Shown here one piece after another: positions 26,143-38,005 of a stretch of 64,000 nt of DNA. The stretch is from WTGU01 sp965200925. Lineage in GTDB: Bacteria > Pseudomonadota > Alphaproteobacteria > UBA828. Within the stretch, counting starts at the first letter, position 1, and each line of letters begins with the position of its first letter. Made by a program: the position numbers and the translations under genes. The notes beneath the pieces were generated by a model. The model made no database searches, had not been told where the DNA came from, and was given only the letters and a program-made list of their open reading frames with translations. The stretch covers positions 1,984,001-2,048,000 of the forward strand of contig OZ241738.1 of NCBI GenBank assembly GCA_965200925.1, in the 5' to 3' direction.

Positions 26143-28128
26143 TTGCGGAAAATCAGCCGGCGCGACTACCAGGAGCGGCTGGACCGCCTCACCGAAATCT
26201 TCTCCGGCATCGTCGACCACGCCGACGCGCAGGCGCGGAATCGCTGCCCCTACCGCGACCGCGCGGACCGCTGCACCGCCGCCTTCGACTGCCGCAACCG
26301 GCTTCCGTCGGAAGCCGCCGGAGAGCGCCCGTCCTGCGGCCATGACGGCGCCTTCGACTACCGCCTAGCTTGGGAGACCGACCCCGGCGCCCGCGACCGG
26401 GCGAAGGCGCGGCTCGGGCAAATCCGGCGGCGCGCGGCGGCGCGGCGCCGCGACGCGGAACCGGCGGCGGGCCCGGGGACGATCGCCCACGGCGGCGAGA
26501 GGCGCCCGCTCGTCGCCGGCCTGACCCTGTTCGACCACGCCGACGCGCTCGCGGTCGAGGTGCCGACCTCCTGCCAGCGCAACGGCCGCTGCCACGAATG
26601 CGTGGTCGAAGTGACTCGCGGCGAAGACTCGCTCAACGCGCGGACGGAGGCGGAGAGCTTCCTGCGCGGACGCTACCGGCTGGCCTGCCAGGCGGTGGTC
26701 GCACGCACCGACCGGGACGTGGCGTTCGCACCGCTGCGCCGCAGCCCGCGCATCCTCGCCCTCCCGGAGCAAGGCGCGCCGGCGGCGTTCGATCCGCTCG
26801 TCACGCGGCGGGGGGATCAAGTCCTCTACGACGGCGCGCCGATCGACCGCTATCGCGGGCGCCTCCTGGGGCTCGCCATCGATCTCGGCACGACGACGGT
26901 GGTGTTGGATTTCGTCGACCTCGAAAGCGGGCGCAGCGTCCACGGCGCCGCCTTCGAGAACCCGCAGGCCTTCGGCGGCAGCGACGTCATGCACCGCATC
27001 TCCTACGACCGGGAGGACGACGCCGGCGAGCTCCAGAAGGCCGCCGCCTCAGCCATCAACCGCGCGATTGCCGAGGCCTGCGCGCGGCTCGGCGTCGGGC
27101 GCAACGCGCTCTACGAAATCGTGGTCGCGGGCAACCCGACCATGCGCGACATCCTCTTCAGGCTCGACGTCCAGGGGATCGGTCAAAGGCCGTACAAGTC
27201 GCTGGTGGAGAAGGCGTTTCTGGCCGGCGAACGGGCCGATACCGCGCTCCGCGCGAAGGCCAGGCGGCTCGGCCTGCGCACCAACCCGCAGGCGCGCGCC
27301 TACGGCCTGCCCCTGATCGCGAGCCATGTCGGCGGGGACACGGCGGCCGGCCTCGCGGCGTTGGAGGAGGCGTTCGCCGGCGCGGAGACGGCGATGCTCG
27401 TGGACATGGGGACCAACACCGAGGTCGTCCTCAAGCACCGGGGGCGGATGCTCGCCGCCTCCTGTCCCGCCGGGCCGGCCTTCGAGGGCGGGTTGGTGCG
27501 CTACGGGATGCCGGCCTGCGACGGCGCCATCGAAGCGGTGCGGTTGGGTGCCGACGGCGAGGCCGCATGGGAGACCATCGGCGGGGGTGCGCCGGTGGGG
27601 CTCTGCGGCTCCGGCCTGATCGATCTGCTGGCGGAGTTGCGGCGCACCGGGCGGCTCACGGCCAAGGGCGTATTCGCGGCGGACCGCAAGCAATTCGAGA
27701 TCGCGGTCGTGCCGGAGCACGGCATCACCTTCTCCAGGGAGGACGCGAGCAATCTCGGCCAAGCCAAGGCCGCGAACTATTGCGGCCAGTACATCGTCAT
27801 GCGGGCGCTCGGCGTCGCTCCGACGGCGGTCGAGCGGCTCTACCTGGCCGGCGGCTTCGCCAACTACGTGAACGTCCGCAATGCGAGCGCCATCGGCCTG
27901 CTGGCGCCGGTGCCCGAGGAGCGGGTGGTCAAGGTCGGCAACGCGGCGGCGCGCGGCGCGCGCGAAATTCTGCTCTCCGGCAGCCGGCGCCGGGCGCTCG
28001 AACGCCGTGTCCAGGCCATCGAGCATGTCGAACTCGAGACCACGCCCGATTTCTTCGACCTGTTCGTGGACGGCTGCCAGTTCAAGCCCATGCCGTCCGT
28101 CCTCGCGCCGCAAGGAGAGCCCGCATGA
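26143..28128 (+). CDS. corrinoid reductive activase (RACo/RamA-like, 2Fe-2S plus ASKHA)
   Basis: This 661-residue protein restores oxidised Co(II) corrinoid to the active Co(I) form. Residues about 113-190 form a plant-type 2Fe-2S domain with CQRNGRCHEC (C144, C150, C153) and a distal Cys in LACQA. From about 245 comes the ASKHA ATPase-like domain: LAIDLGTTTVVLDFVD, then AMLVDMGTNTEVVLKH and GLCGSGLIDLLAEL, ending in the YLAGGFANYVNVRNA region of the RACo C-terminal family. Unusually, the first 70 residues hold four more cysteines (C35, C44, C50, C65), suggesting an extra metal site. Translation begins at TTG 26143, seven bases after the carrier gene; the stop overlaps the next gene (ATGA). 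Confidence 0.92.
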   Translation: MRKISRRDYQERLDRLTEIFSGIVDHADAQARNRCPYRDRADRCTAAFDCRNRLPSEAAGERPSCGHDGAFDYRLAWETDPGARDRAKARLGQIRRRAAARRRDAEPAAGPGTIAHGGERRPLVAGLTLFDHADALAVEVPTSCQRNGRCHECVVEVTRGEDSLNARTEAESFLRGRYRLACQAVVARTDRDVAFAPLRRSPRILALPEQGAPAAFDPLVTRRGDQVLYDGAPIDRYRGRLLGLAIDLGTTTVVLDFVDLESGRSVHGAAFENPQAFGGSDVMHRISYDREDDAGELQKAAASAINRAIAEACARLGVGRNALYEIVVAGNPTMRDILFRLDVQGIGQRPYKSLVEKAFLAGERADTALRAKARRLGLRTNPQARAYGLPLIASHVGGDTAAGLAALEEAFAGAETAMLVDMGTNTEVVLKHRGRMLAASCPAGPAFEGGLVRYGMPACDGAIEAVRLGADGEAAWETIGGGAPVGLCGSGLIDLLAELRRTGRLTAKGVFAADRKQFEIAVVPEHGITFSREDASNLGQAKAANYCGQYIVMRALGVAPTAVERLYLAGGFANYVNVRNASAIGLLAPVPEERVVKVGNAAARGAREILLSGSRRRALERRVQAIEHVELETTPDFFDLFVDGCQFKPMPSVLAPQGEPA

Positions 28129-29156
28129 CCGCCGCGCCGCCGTTCGTCGCGATCGGCGAGAACATCCACGCGACCCGCATCGTGCTCCGCAAGGGCCGGC
28201 GCATCGCCACGCGCGACGGCGCGGAGGCCGTCCTCTACCGCGCGGCCGACGGCGCGGAGCGCGCCCTGCCCGTCCCCGCAGCAGCGAAGAAGACCAAGGA
28301 CTACGAGGAGGGGCGGGTCAAGCACGTCCAGATCGCGATCGAGACGGCGATGGAGACGGCGGCGGGCGACCCGGCCGAGGGCCGGCGCTACATCGAGGCC
28401 CTGGTCCGCCATCAGGAGCAGGCGGGCGCCGCCTTCCTCGACCTGAACGTGGACGAGATGTCGCCGAAGCTCGAGGTGCAGACCGCCGCCATGGCTTGGC
28501 TCGCCCGCACCGCCCAAGGCATGACGGCACTGCCGCTCTCGATCGATTCCTCCAGCATCGACGTGATCCGCGCCGGCCTCGAGGCGCTGGCGCCGGGCGG
28601 CGCGCGGGCGATGCTCAACTCCGCCTCCCTGGAGCGCCTGGATGCGCTCGACCTGGCGCGCGCTCACAACTGCTGCGTGGTGGTGACGGCGGCCGGCGAG
28701 AAGGGGATGCCCGACGGCGCCGAGGCGCGCGTCGCCAACGCCGCGCGCATGATCGAGACCGCGGGCGGCAAGGGCTTCGCGCCCGGTGACGTCTACGTCG
28801 ATCCGCTGGTCTTCCCGGTTTCCGTGGACGGCCGCTACGGCCGCCACTGCCTGGATGCGATCCGCGCTCTCCGCGCCGCGTTCGGCGACGCGCTCCACAT
28901 CACCGGCGGCATGAGCAACGTTTCGTTCGGCCTGCCGGCCCGCCGGCTGCTGAACGAGGCCTTCGCCCTGCTCGCGGTCGAGGCCGGCGCCGACGGCGGC
29001 ATCATGGACCCGGTCGCGAGCCCGCCCTCAGCGCTCTTCGCGCGCGACCGCCCCGCCCCGCGCCACCGCCTGGCCGAGGACGTCATCCTGGGCCGCGACG
29101 AACACTGCATGGCCTGGATTCGCGCTTGGCGAAAGGGCGAACTCGCTGTAGGGTGA
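28125..29156 (+). CDS. pterin-binding methyltransferase (dihydropteroate-synthase fold; methyl-corrinoid:tetrahydrofolate type)
   Basis: This enzyme of about 343 residues has the TIM-barrel fold of dihydropteroate synthase and MetH/AcsE pterin domains. Visible motifs are FVAIGENIHATR at the first strand, FLDLNVDEM, LSIDSSSIDVIRAGL and MLNSASLE, and ITGGMSNVSFGLP near residue 265, which is the conserved GxSN of AcsE/MtvA/CmuB-like enzymes. It should accept the methyl group from the carrier and place it on tetrahydrofolate, feeding one-carbon metabolism. It is overlapped by the activase stop (ATGA at 28125-28128). Residues about 30-60 (YRAADGAERALPVP region) are an insertion relative to short family members. 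Confidence 0.88.
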   Translation: MTAAPPFVAIGENIHATRIVLRKGRRIATRDGAEAVLYRAADGAERALPVPAAAKKTKDYEEGRVKHVQIAIETAMETAAGDPAEGRRYIEALVRHQEQAGAAFLDLNVDEMSPKLEVQTAAMAWLARTAQGMTALPLSIDSSSIDVIRAGLEALAPGGARAMLNSASLERLDALDLARAHNCCVVVTAAGEKGMPDGAEARVANAARMIETAGGKGFAPGDVYVDPLVFPVSVDGRYGRHCLDAIRALRAAFGDALHITGGMSNVSFGLPARRLLNEAFALLAVEAGADGGIMDPVASPPSALFARDRPAPRHRLAEDVILGRDEHCMAWIRAWRKGELAVG

Positions 29157-29190
29157 CGCCAAGAGGCGAAAACATCGGAGGCAACGGAGA

Positions 29191-29979
29191 ATGAGAGGGA
29201 AGCTGGATCCGGAGATCATCCGCATTTTTGAGAAGGAAATCCTCGCTCCGGTCGGAGCAGCGGAAGCAGACGGGCCAAATTGCTTGACAGGTTTTTTGCC
29301 GATGAGGGGAGATCTATACGAGTCCGGTGGACTGATGGTTGTCGGACGAGCGACGAACGATTGGAGAACTCGCATCCGTTGGAATTGTCTTGGCAGCGAC
29401 AAGTCACGCAAGGAGTACACTCAGGAGGTCGTCAGGGAAAACAGCGATCCCGAAGGAAAATGCCCCATGGTATGGGTTGAGGAGCTGTGGGGAAACACCA
29501 AGTATAGCGAGAAGTACGGATCGAAGTACAATACCAAACGCTCTGCTTTCTGGAGAGTTATTCAGAAAGTGATCTCGTACATACCCATAACTGAAGATGA
29601 GTCGAACTTCTCTTCTTGGCTGGTGTGGTCGAATCTGTACAAACTCTCTCCAACCAGCGGTAATCCCGGTGCGAAGCTTCGTCGTCTTCAGCTGGAAGGT
29701 TGCAAATCCTCATTCAAGCGCGAAATTGATGTTTTTCGCCCAGGTCGTCTACTTCTTCTCACCGGGTTGGAGTGGGCCGAACCATTTCTCGAGGAGCTTT
29801 GCATTGATAGCAAAGACGATGATGATCTGGAACACGTCGAGCTCAAGGGGCGATTGCATTATCCGGAGGGAAACTCGGCGAGCCTCGTCGTCGCCAAGCA
29901 TCCACAGGGGAAGAAAGAGGATATCTGGATCGACCAAGTGATGAAGGCTTTCAGCATGACCGGTGCCCCGACGAGATAA
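29191..29979 (+). CDS. A/T-rich orphan, possible uracil-DNA-glycosylase-fold protein
   Basis: This 262-residue protein is compositionally unlike its neighbours and stands alone. It shows a strand then turn GGLMVVGRATNDW near residue 50, VWSNLYKLSPTSGNPG near 145, FRPGRLLLLTGLEW near 185, and SLVVAKHPQGKKEDIW near 240. This order (phosphate-loop strand, middle W-x-N-L, late VxHP) recalls the UDG superfamily, but the classic catalytic GQDPYH or GE-x-PG motif is absent. I therefore call the fold only tentatively and do not assign activity. It lies between the corrinoid cluster and the convergent LLM gene. Confidence 0.5.
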   Translation: MRGKLDPEIIRIFEKEILAPVGAAEADGPNCLTGFLPMRGDLYESGGLMVVGRATNDWRTRIRWNCLGSDKSRKEYTQEVVRENSDPEGKCPMVWVEELWGNTKYSEKYGSKYNTKRSAFWRVIQKVISYIPITEDESNFSSWLVWSNLYKLSPTSGNPGAKLRRLQLEGCKSSFKREIDVFRPGRLLLLTGLEWAEPFLEELCIDSKDDDDLEHVELKGRLHYPEGNSASLVVAKHPQGKKEDIWIDQVMKAFSMTGAPTR

Positions 29980-29989
29980 TGGGAAGCGA

Positions 29990-30988
<999 letters not shown>

Positions 30989-31001
30989 GGGCGGCGGGTG
31001 C

Positions 31002-33152
<2,151 letters not shown>

Positions 33153-33246
33153 GGGCGTACTATAGGGTCCCGGACCGCCCGGACGCCAGAGAGCGGGGCC
33201 ATGGAGGGGCGTCCGGCGGGTCGAGGCGCGGCGAACCGGAACGCCG

Positions 33247-34296
33247 AACCAGGACCATTACGGCTTGGCTCGGCACATCCGCCCGGAGGTCCCGGTCTAT
33301 ATCGGCCGGGACGCGCACAACATCCTGAAGGCGGCCAGCGTCTGGGTTCCGAACGGCCATGCCTTCGCCGCTCCCCGCTTCATCGCGCTCCGGGAGCCGG
33401 TGGAGATCGGGCCGTTCCGCGTCACGCCGTATCTGGTGGATCACAGCGCGTTCGACGCCTACGCGCTGCTGGTGGAGGCCTGTGGCAAGCGGGTGTTCTA
33501 CTCCGGCGACTTCCGGGGGCACGGGCGCAAGAGGAAGCTGTTCGAGGCGATGGTCGCGAACCCGCCGGGAGATATCGACATTCTGTTGATGGAGGGAACG
33601 ACCATCGGGCGAACGGGGACGGACGAGGGGTTCGCGACCGAGGACGCTCTCGAATGCACGTTCGCCCAGGCGTTTCGGGAGACGAAGGGTCTGCATTTCG
33701 TCTGGACCTCGTCGCAGAACATCGACCGTTTGGTGACGATCTTCCGCGCCGCCAAGCGGACCGGCCGCGTGCTCCTGATCGACCTGTACACCGCCGTCGT
33801 GCTGGAGGCGGCGGGCCGAGACAGCATCCCGCAATCCGATTGGGCCGATGTGGAACTTTACATTCCGCATGGCCAGCGGGTGTTCATCAAGGAGAAGGAG
33901 CTGTTCGGCACCCTCAAGCGGTACGAGGCGAACCGCGTCTTCCCGGAGGCACTGCCGGATCTGGCCGGGCGGTCCGTCATGCTGTTCCGCCCGATGGCGA
34001 TGAGCGACTGCGGCGTCCAGGCGGTGCTGGACGGGGCCGCGCTCACCTATTCGATGTGGGAGGGCTATCTGGAGCAGGATAGCTCGCGCGAAGTCCTGAA
34101 ATGGCTGGAAGACCACGGCATCCCCTGGCACCCCCTCCACACCTCTGGCCACACCTCGGTGGCCGACCTGAAACGCTTCGCCGCCGCCCTTGCGCCGCGC
34201 GCGCTCGTGCCGATACACTCCTTCGAGACGGACCGGTTCGGGGAGTTCTTCGAGAACGTCGTCCGGCGGGACGATGGCACGTGGTGGGATGTTTGA
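33247..34296 (+). pseudogene. 5'-truncated metallo-beta-lactamase-fold hydrolase (RNase J-like)
   Basis: From NQDHYGLARHIRPEVPVYIG onward the protein is a good metallo-beta-lactamase hydrolase: VDHSAFDAYALLVEA, FYSGDFRGHGR and a final HTSGHTSVADL and PIHSFE are the metal-binding and beta-CASP-like parts. The first 60-80 residues, with the HxHxDH zinc motif, are mostly missing: only the last DH plus G remains, and the DNA before it (33153-33246) is too short and lacks a start codon in this frame other than TTG at 33265. I therefore read it as a 5'-deleted gene, although a short TTG-started protein could still be made. The break lies next to the uvrB promoter region. Confidence 0.75.
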
Positions 34297-34315
34297 ACCC
34301 GAAGGGAGAAGACGA

Positions 34316-35254
34316 ATGCGCGCACTGAAAGACCGGTTTCTGAAAGACCTTGAAAGTGGAATGCTGGCCCCTCTGACGGAAGAAGTGCGATCGGATCACA
34401 CTCTCTGCCTGGAGTTGCGAGGAAGTTATGTCGATGTCTACTACCGGGGTGGATGCCTAATGAAGGTTGAGGAGAATTCCGATAATTTCTATCTTGTCGA
34501 ATTCAATGAAAAATATTTCAAAAGAAAAACCGACATCGTCAAGCTCCCCGAGCGTGAGATCCGAAAGAAAGACGACATCGTCAAATGGCTGAACGTGTCG
34601 CCGTGCCTCAAGCGAGCGATGGACCACTATTTTGCCACAGTAGTAGAAAAGGGTGAGCGCGAGTTTCAACAACTTGTTGTGCGTGAAAACAGCTTCTCAA
34701 GAATCGCGAGATCGACCGATTACTATGTTTGTGACATCGAGTACGAAATCGGTCAGCGGAAGTTCGATATGATTGCTGCACATTGGCCTTCGAAACCGCA
34801 TGTGCGCCAGAAGGCAAGCGGACGACGACTCGTTTTTGTCGAAATGAAATATGGTGATGATGCGCTGGAAGGCTCCGCGGGACTATGCAAGCACATTAAG
34901 GATATCAATGACTTTCTGAACGATCCCGGTGCTCTGAAATGTCTGAAAGAGGATATGGTAAAGGTCTTCAATCAGAAGCGAAAATTGGATCTCATGAATT
35001 GCGAAAAGGATTTGAAAAGCTTCAGCGATAGAAATGAACCGCCGGTCTTATTGCTATTGTTGGCAAATCACGATCCGGACAAACGTGGGCTGAGTAAAAC
35101 CCTCGAAAACCTTCCGAAGTGCCCCAATGCCGATTTGCGTATCGCCACCGCGAGCTTCTTCGGACACGGTCTGTACGACCAAGGAGTCCACCCGGCCGAA
35201 AAATTTCGGAAGTGTTTCCGCGATTACATCTACTCCGATTCCAACGAAGGCTGA
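34316..35254 (+). CDS. A/T-rich PD-(D/E)XK-like protein of unknown function
   Basis: This protein of about 312 residues starts at ATG 34316 behind GAAGGGAGA. The segment RKFDMIAAHWP followed by RRLVFVEMKYGDDALEG (about residues 150-185) gives D...E-x-K, the core of PD-(D/E)XK nucleases. The N-terminal 130 residues (LCLELRGSYVDVYYRGG and VEENSDNFYLVEF) form a separate, unknown domain. Codon use and A/T content differ strongly from apaG and folE behind it. It begins 20 bases after the truncated metallo-hydrolase and may once have formed a two-gene unit with it. Possibly a defence nuclease; function not shown. Confidence 0.6.
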   Translation: MRALKDRFLKDLESGMLAPLTEEVRSDHTLCLELRGSYVDVYYRGGCLMKVEENSDNFYLVEFNEKYFKRKTDIVKLPEREIRKKDDIVKWLNVSPCLKRAMDHYFATVVEKGEREFQQLVVRENSFSRIARSTDYYVCDIEYEIGQRKFDMIAAHWPSKPHVRQKASGRRLVFVEMKYGDDALEGSAGLCKHIKDINDFLNDPGALKCLKEDMVKVFNQKRKLDLMNCEKDLKSFSDRNEPPVLLLLLANHDPDKRGLSKTLENLPKCPNADLRIATASFFGHGLYDQGVHPAEKFRKCFRDYIYSDSNEG

Positions 35255-35273
35255 GCGCTGCCTGGAGCAGCGC
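35255..35273 (+). terminator. hairpin after the A/T-rich gene, without a T run
   Basis: GCGCTGC (35255-35261), loop CTGGA, GCAGCGC (35267-35273) starts directly after the stop codon of the preceding gene. There is no T tract behind it, so it may only stabilise the message end. Confidence 0.35.
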
Positions 35274-35403
35274 CCTGCGTCAATCGCTTAATCGGCACGC
35301 ACCGCGCCGAATCGGGAGGGATCGGGAAGGCTCCGCACCGCCCGCCCTGGACAAACGCCCGCGCCGGGCCGATATTGTCCCCGGAGCGCCTTGGAGGACC
35401 AGG

Positions 35404-35796
35404 ATGTACCAGAAGGAGACGCGGGCGATCGAGATTACGGTCAAGCCGTTCTATCTCGAGGAGCAATCGGAGCCCGACGACAGCCACTTCGTGTTCGCCT
35501 ACCACATCCGCATCCGGAACAACGGCCGGAAGACCGTCCAGCTGCTGAACCGCTACTGGCAGATCACGGACGGCCGCGGCCGCACCCAGGAGGTGCGGGG
35601 TGCGGGCGTGGTCGGCGAGCAGCCCGTCCTCCAGCCGGGGGAGGCGTTCGAATACACCAGCGGCTGCCCGCTCAACACATCGACCGGAATCATGGTCGGC
35701 TCCTACCAGATGGAAACCCAGGACGGCGAGCGCTTCGACGTGGACATCCCGGCGTTCTCGCTCGATTCACCGGACACACCCGCCCGGCTCAACTGA
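35404..35796 (+). CDS. apaG: Co2+/Mg2+ efflux-associated protein ApaG
   Basis: This ApaG-family protein of about 130 residues is a small beta-sandwich of the fibronectin-III type. The sequence shows the hallmark run FAYHIRIRNNGRKTVQLLNRYWQITDG and then EVRGAGVVGEQPVLQPGE with FEYTSGCPL, ending in GSYQMETQDGE-FDVDIP. The length equals the family norm (about 125-130). The biochemical role is not settled; apaG mutants affect Co2+ resistance and Mg2+ efflux in enterics. ATG 35404 follows a GGAGGACCAGG site. It is on the same strand as folE, 59 bases upstream of it. Confidence 0.95.
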   Translation: MYQKETRAIEITVKPFYLEEQSEPDDSHFVFAYHIRIRNNGRKTVQLLNRYWQITDGRGRTQEVRGAGVVGEQPVLQPGEAFEYTSGCPLNTSTGIMVGSYQMETQDGERFDVDIPAFSLDSPDTPARLN

Positions 35797-35855
35797 GCTC
35801 CCCCGGCCGCGAATTCAGGCCCCGGCCGCAGACCCGAGACGACGAGGAGAGAGCA

Positions 35856-36479
35856 GTGGATGAAAACCAGCCGGCGCGCCCGCGCCCCGTCGCGCGGCCG
35901 ACGAAGGAGGCCGCCGAGGAGGCGCTCCGCACGCTGATCCGCTGGGCCGGCGACGACCCGGCGCGGGAAGGGCTGCGCGACACGCCCAAGCGGGTGGCGC
36001 GGGCGTTCGAGGAATATTTCAGCGGCTACGCCCAGGACCCTTACGAAATCCTCCACCGCACCTTCGAGGAGACGAACGGCTACGACGAGATGGTCGTGCT
36101 GCGCGACATCGATTTCCGCTCGCACTGCGAACACCACATCGCGCCCATCGTCGGCCGCGCCCATATCGGCTACCTGCCGGACCGCCGCGTAATCGGCATC
36201 AGCAAGCTCGCCCGCGTGGTGGACGTGTTCGCGCGGCGCCTGCAGATCCAGGAGAAGCTGACCGGGCAGATCGCCGATTCGATCGAGTCGGTCATCCAGC
36301 CGCGCGGGGTCGGCGTGGTGGTCGAGGCCGTCCACCACTGCATGACGGCGCGCGGCGTGCGCAAGGAGGGGGTCATGATGGTGACGAGCCGGATGCTGGG
36401 CGCCTTTCGCACGGACCCGAAGACCCGCCGGGAGTTCCTCAGCATGATCGGCGGCGCGGCCCCGGCGACGCCGCGCTAG
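35856..36479 (+). CDS. folE: GTP cyclohydrolase I
   Basis: This type I GTP cyclohydrolase of about 207 residues converts GTP to dihydroneopterin triphosphate, the first step to folate. The zinc and active-site residues are in place: SHCEHHIAPIVGRAHIGYLP (Cys and His ligands) near residue 90 and VEAVHHCMTARGV near 160, with the third ligand Cys. QIQEKLTGQIAD and MVTSRMLGAFR are also conserved. The start is GTG 35856 (VDENQ), as the overlapping ATG is in another frame. It is followed by trkH after 48 bases. Confidence 0.96.
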   Translation: MDENQPARPRPVARPTKEAAEEALRTLIRWAGDDPAREGLRDTPKRVARAFEEYFSGYAQDPYEILHRTFEETNGYDEMVVLRDIDFRSHCEHHIAPIVGRAHIGYLPDRRVIGISKLARVVDVFARRLQIQEKLTGQIADSIESVIQPRGVGVVVEAVHHCMTARGVRKEGVMMVTSRMLGAFRTDPKTRREFLSMIGGAAPATPR

Positions 36480-36527
36480 GGCGCGACGCCCGGCGCTTGC
36501 GCCGGCGCGGGGGCGTGGACAGCCCCG

Positions 36528-37985
36528 ATGGGCTCGGTCAGAGACCTCCGCCCGGTCCTCTTCGTGGTCGGCATCCTGCTGATCACGCTCTCGCTCGCCA
36601 TGGCGCTGCCGGCCGTCGCCGACGGGGCGACCGCCAACCCCGACTGGCGGGTCTTCCTCGCGGCCAGCGTCTTCACGCTCTTCGTCGGCGCCTGCCTCGC
36701 CCTCGCCAACCGCGGCCGGGATACCCGGCTCACCGTGCGCCAAGCCTTCGTCCTGACCACCGTGAGCTGGGTCGTGGTCGCCGCCTTCGCCGCCCTTCCC
36801 TTCGCCTTCTCCGACCTGAACCTGAGCTACGCCGACGCCTATTTCGAGGCGATGTCCGGGCTCACCACCACGGGGTCGACGGTCATCGTCGGCCTCGACG
36901 ACGCACCGCCGGGCATCCTCCTGTGGCGTGCGCTCCTGCAATGGCTGGGCGGCATCGGCATCATCGTCACGGCAATCGCCATCCTGCCCATGCTGCGCAT
37001 CGGCGGGATGCAGCTGTTCCGCACGGAGTCGTCTGACAGTTCCGGCAAGGTGCTGCCGCGCGCGGCCCAGCTCGCGGGCGCGGTCGGGCTGATCTACCTG
37101 TTGCTGACGGCCGGCAACGGCCTCGCCTACTGGGCCGCCGGCATGACGCCGTTCGAGGCCCTGTGCCACGCCATGACGACCATCGCGACCGGCGGCTACT
37201 CGACCTCCGACGCCTCGCTCGGCCATTTCGACAGCGCCGCCATCGAAGGCATTGCCATGGTGTACATGGTGCTGGGCTCCCTGCCCTTCGTGCTCTACCT
37301 GCGAGCCGTGCGCGGCAACGCCGGCGCACTGCTGCGGGATACGCAGGTGCGCTGGTTCTTCGGCCTGGTGCTGTTCTTCCTGCTCGCGCTCGCCGGCTGG
37401 CAGATGGCGGCCAACGGCGCCACGGCCACGGACGCCTTCCGCGAAGCCGCCTTCAACGGCATCTCGATCCTCACGGGTACCGGCTATTCCACCGCCGATT
37501 TCTCCGCCTGGGGCAGCTTCGCCCTGCCGGTCTTCACCCTGCTCATGTTCATCGGCGGCTGCACGGGCGCCACCACCGGCGGGGTGAAGGTTTTTCGCAT
37601 CCAGGTCCTGGCGGCGACGGCCCTGGTGCAGATCCGCCAGCTCATCCAGCCGCACGGGGTCTTCCTCACCAAGTTCAACCGGCGCCCGATTCCGGAGAGC
37701 GTGCCGCCGGCGGTGATGGGCTTCTTCTTCCTCTTCGTGGTGAGCTTCGGCGTGATCGCCATGGGCCTCGCCCTGATGGGCCTCGACTACGTGACGAGCA
37801 TCAGCGGCGCGGCGACGGCGCTGGCCAATGTGGGCCCGGGACTGGGCCCCACCATCGGCCCCTCCGGCACCTTCCAGCCCCTGCCGGAGCCGGCGAAATG
37901 GCTGCTCTCCTTCGCCATGCTGCTGGGCCGGCTCGAGCTCTTCACGGTGCTCGTGCTGTTCGTCCCCCGCTTCTGGCGGGATTGA
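36528..37985 (+). CDS. trkH: Trk-type potassium uptake protein, TrkH
   Basis: This 485-residue inner-membrane K+ channel-like subunit has about ten membrane helices and four selectivity-filter repeats; the first filter is in YFEAMSGLTTTGSTVI, others are TIATGGYSTSD and SILTGTGYSTADF. It imports K+ together with a TrkA RCK-domain regulator, which is not in the window. The start lies close behind a weak ribosome site. It converges on the SDR gene across 20 bases. Confidence 0.95.
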   Translation: MGSVRDLRPVLFVVGILLITLSLAMALPAVADGATANPDWRVFLAASVFTLFVGACLALANRGRDTRLTVRQAFVLTTVSWVVVAAFAALPFAFSDLNLSYADAYFEAMSGLTTTGSTVIVGLDDAPPGILLWRALLQWLGGIGIIVTAIAILPMLRIGGMQLFRTESSDSSGKVLPRAAQLAGAVGLIYLLLTAGNGLAYWAAGMTPFEALCHAMTTIATGGYSTSDASLGHFDSAAIEGIAMVYMVLGSLPFVLYLRAVRGNAGALLRDTQVRWFFGLVLFFLLALAGWQMAANGATATDAFREAAFNGISILTGTGYSTADFSAWGSFALPVFTLLMFIGGCTGATTGGVKVFRIQVLAATALVQIRQLIQPHGVFLTKFNRRPIPESVPPAVMGFFFLFVVSFGVIAMGLALMGLDYVTSISGAATALANVGPGLGPTIGPSGTFQPLPEPAKWLLSFAMLLGRLELFTVLVLFVPRFWRD

Positions 37986-38005
37986 GCGGCGCGTCGGGCG
38001 CGGCG

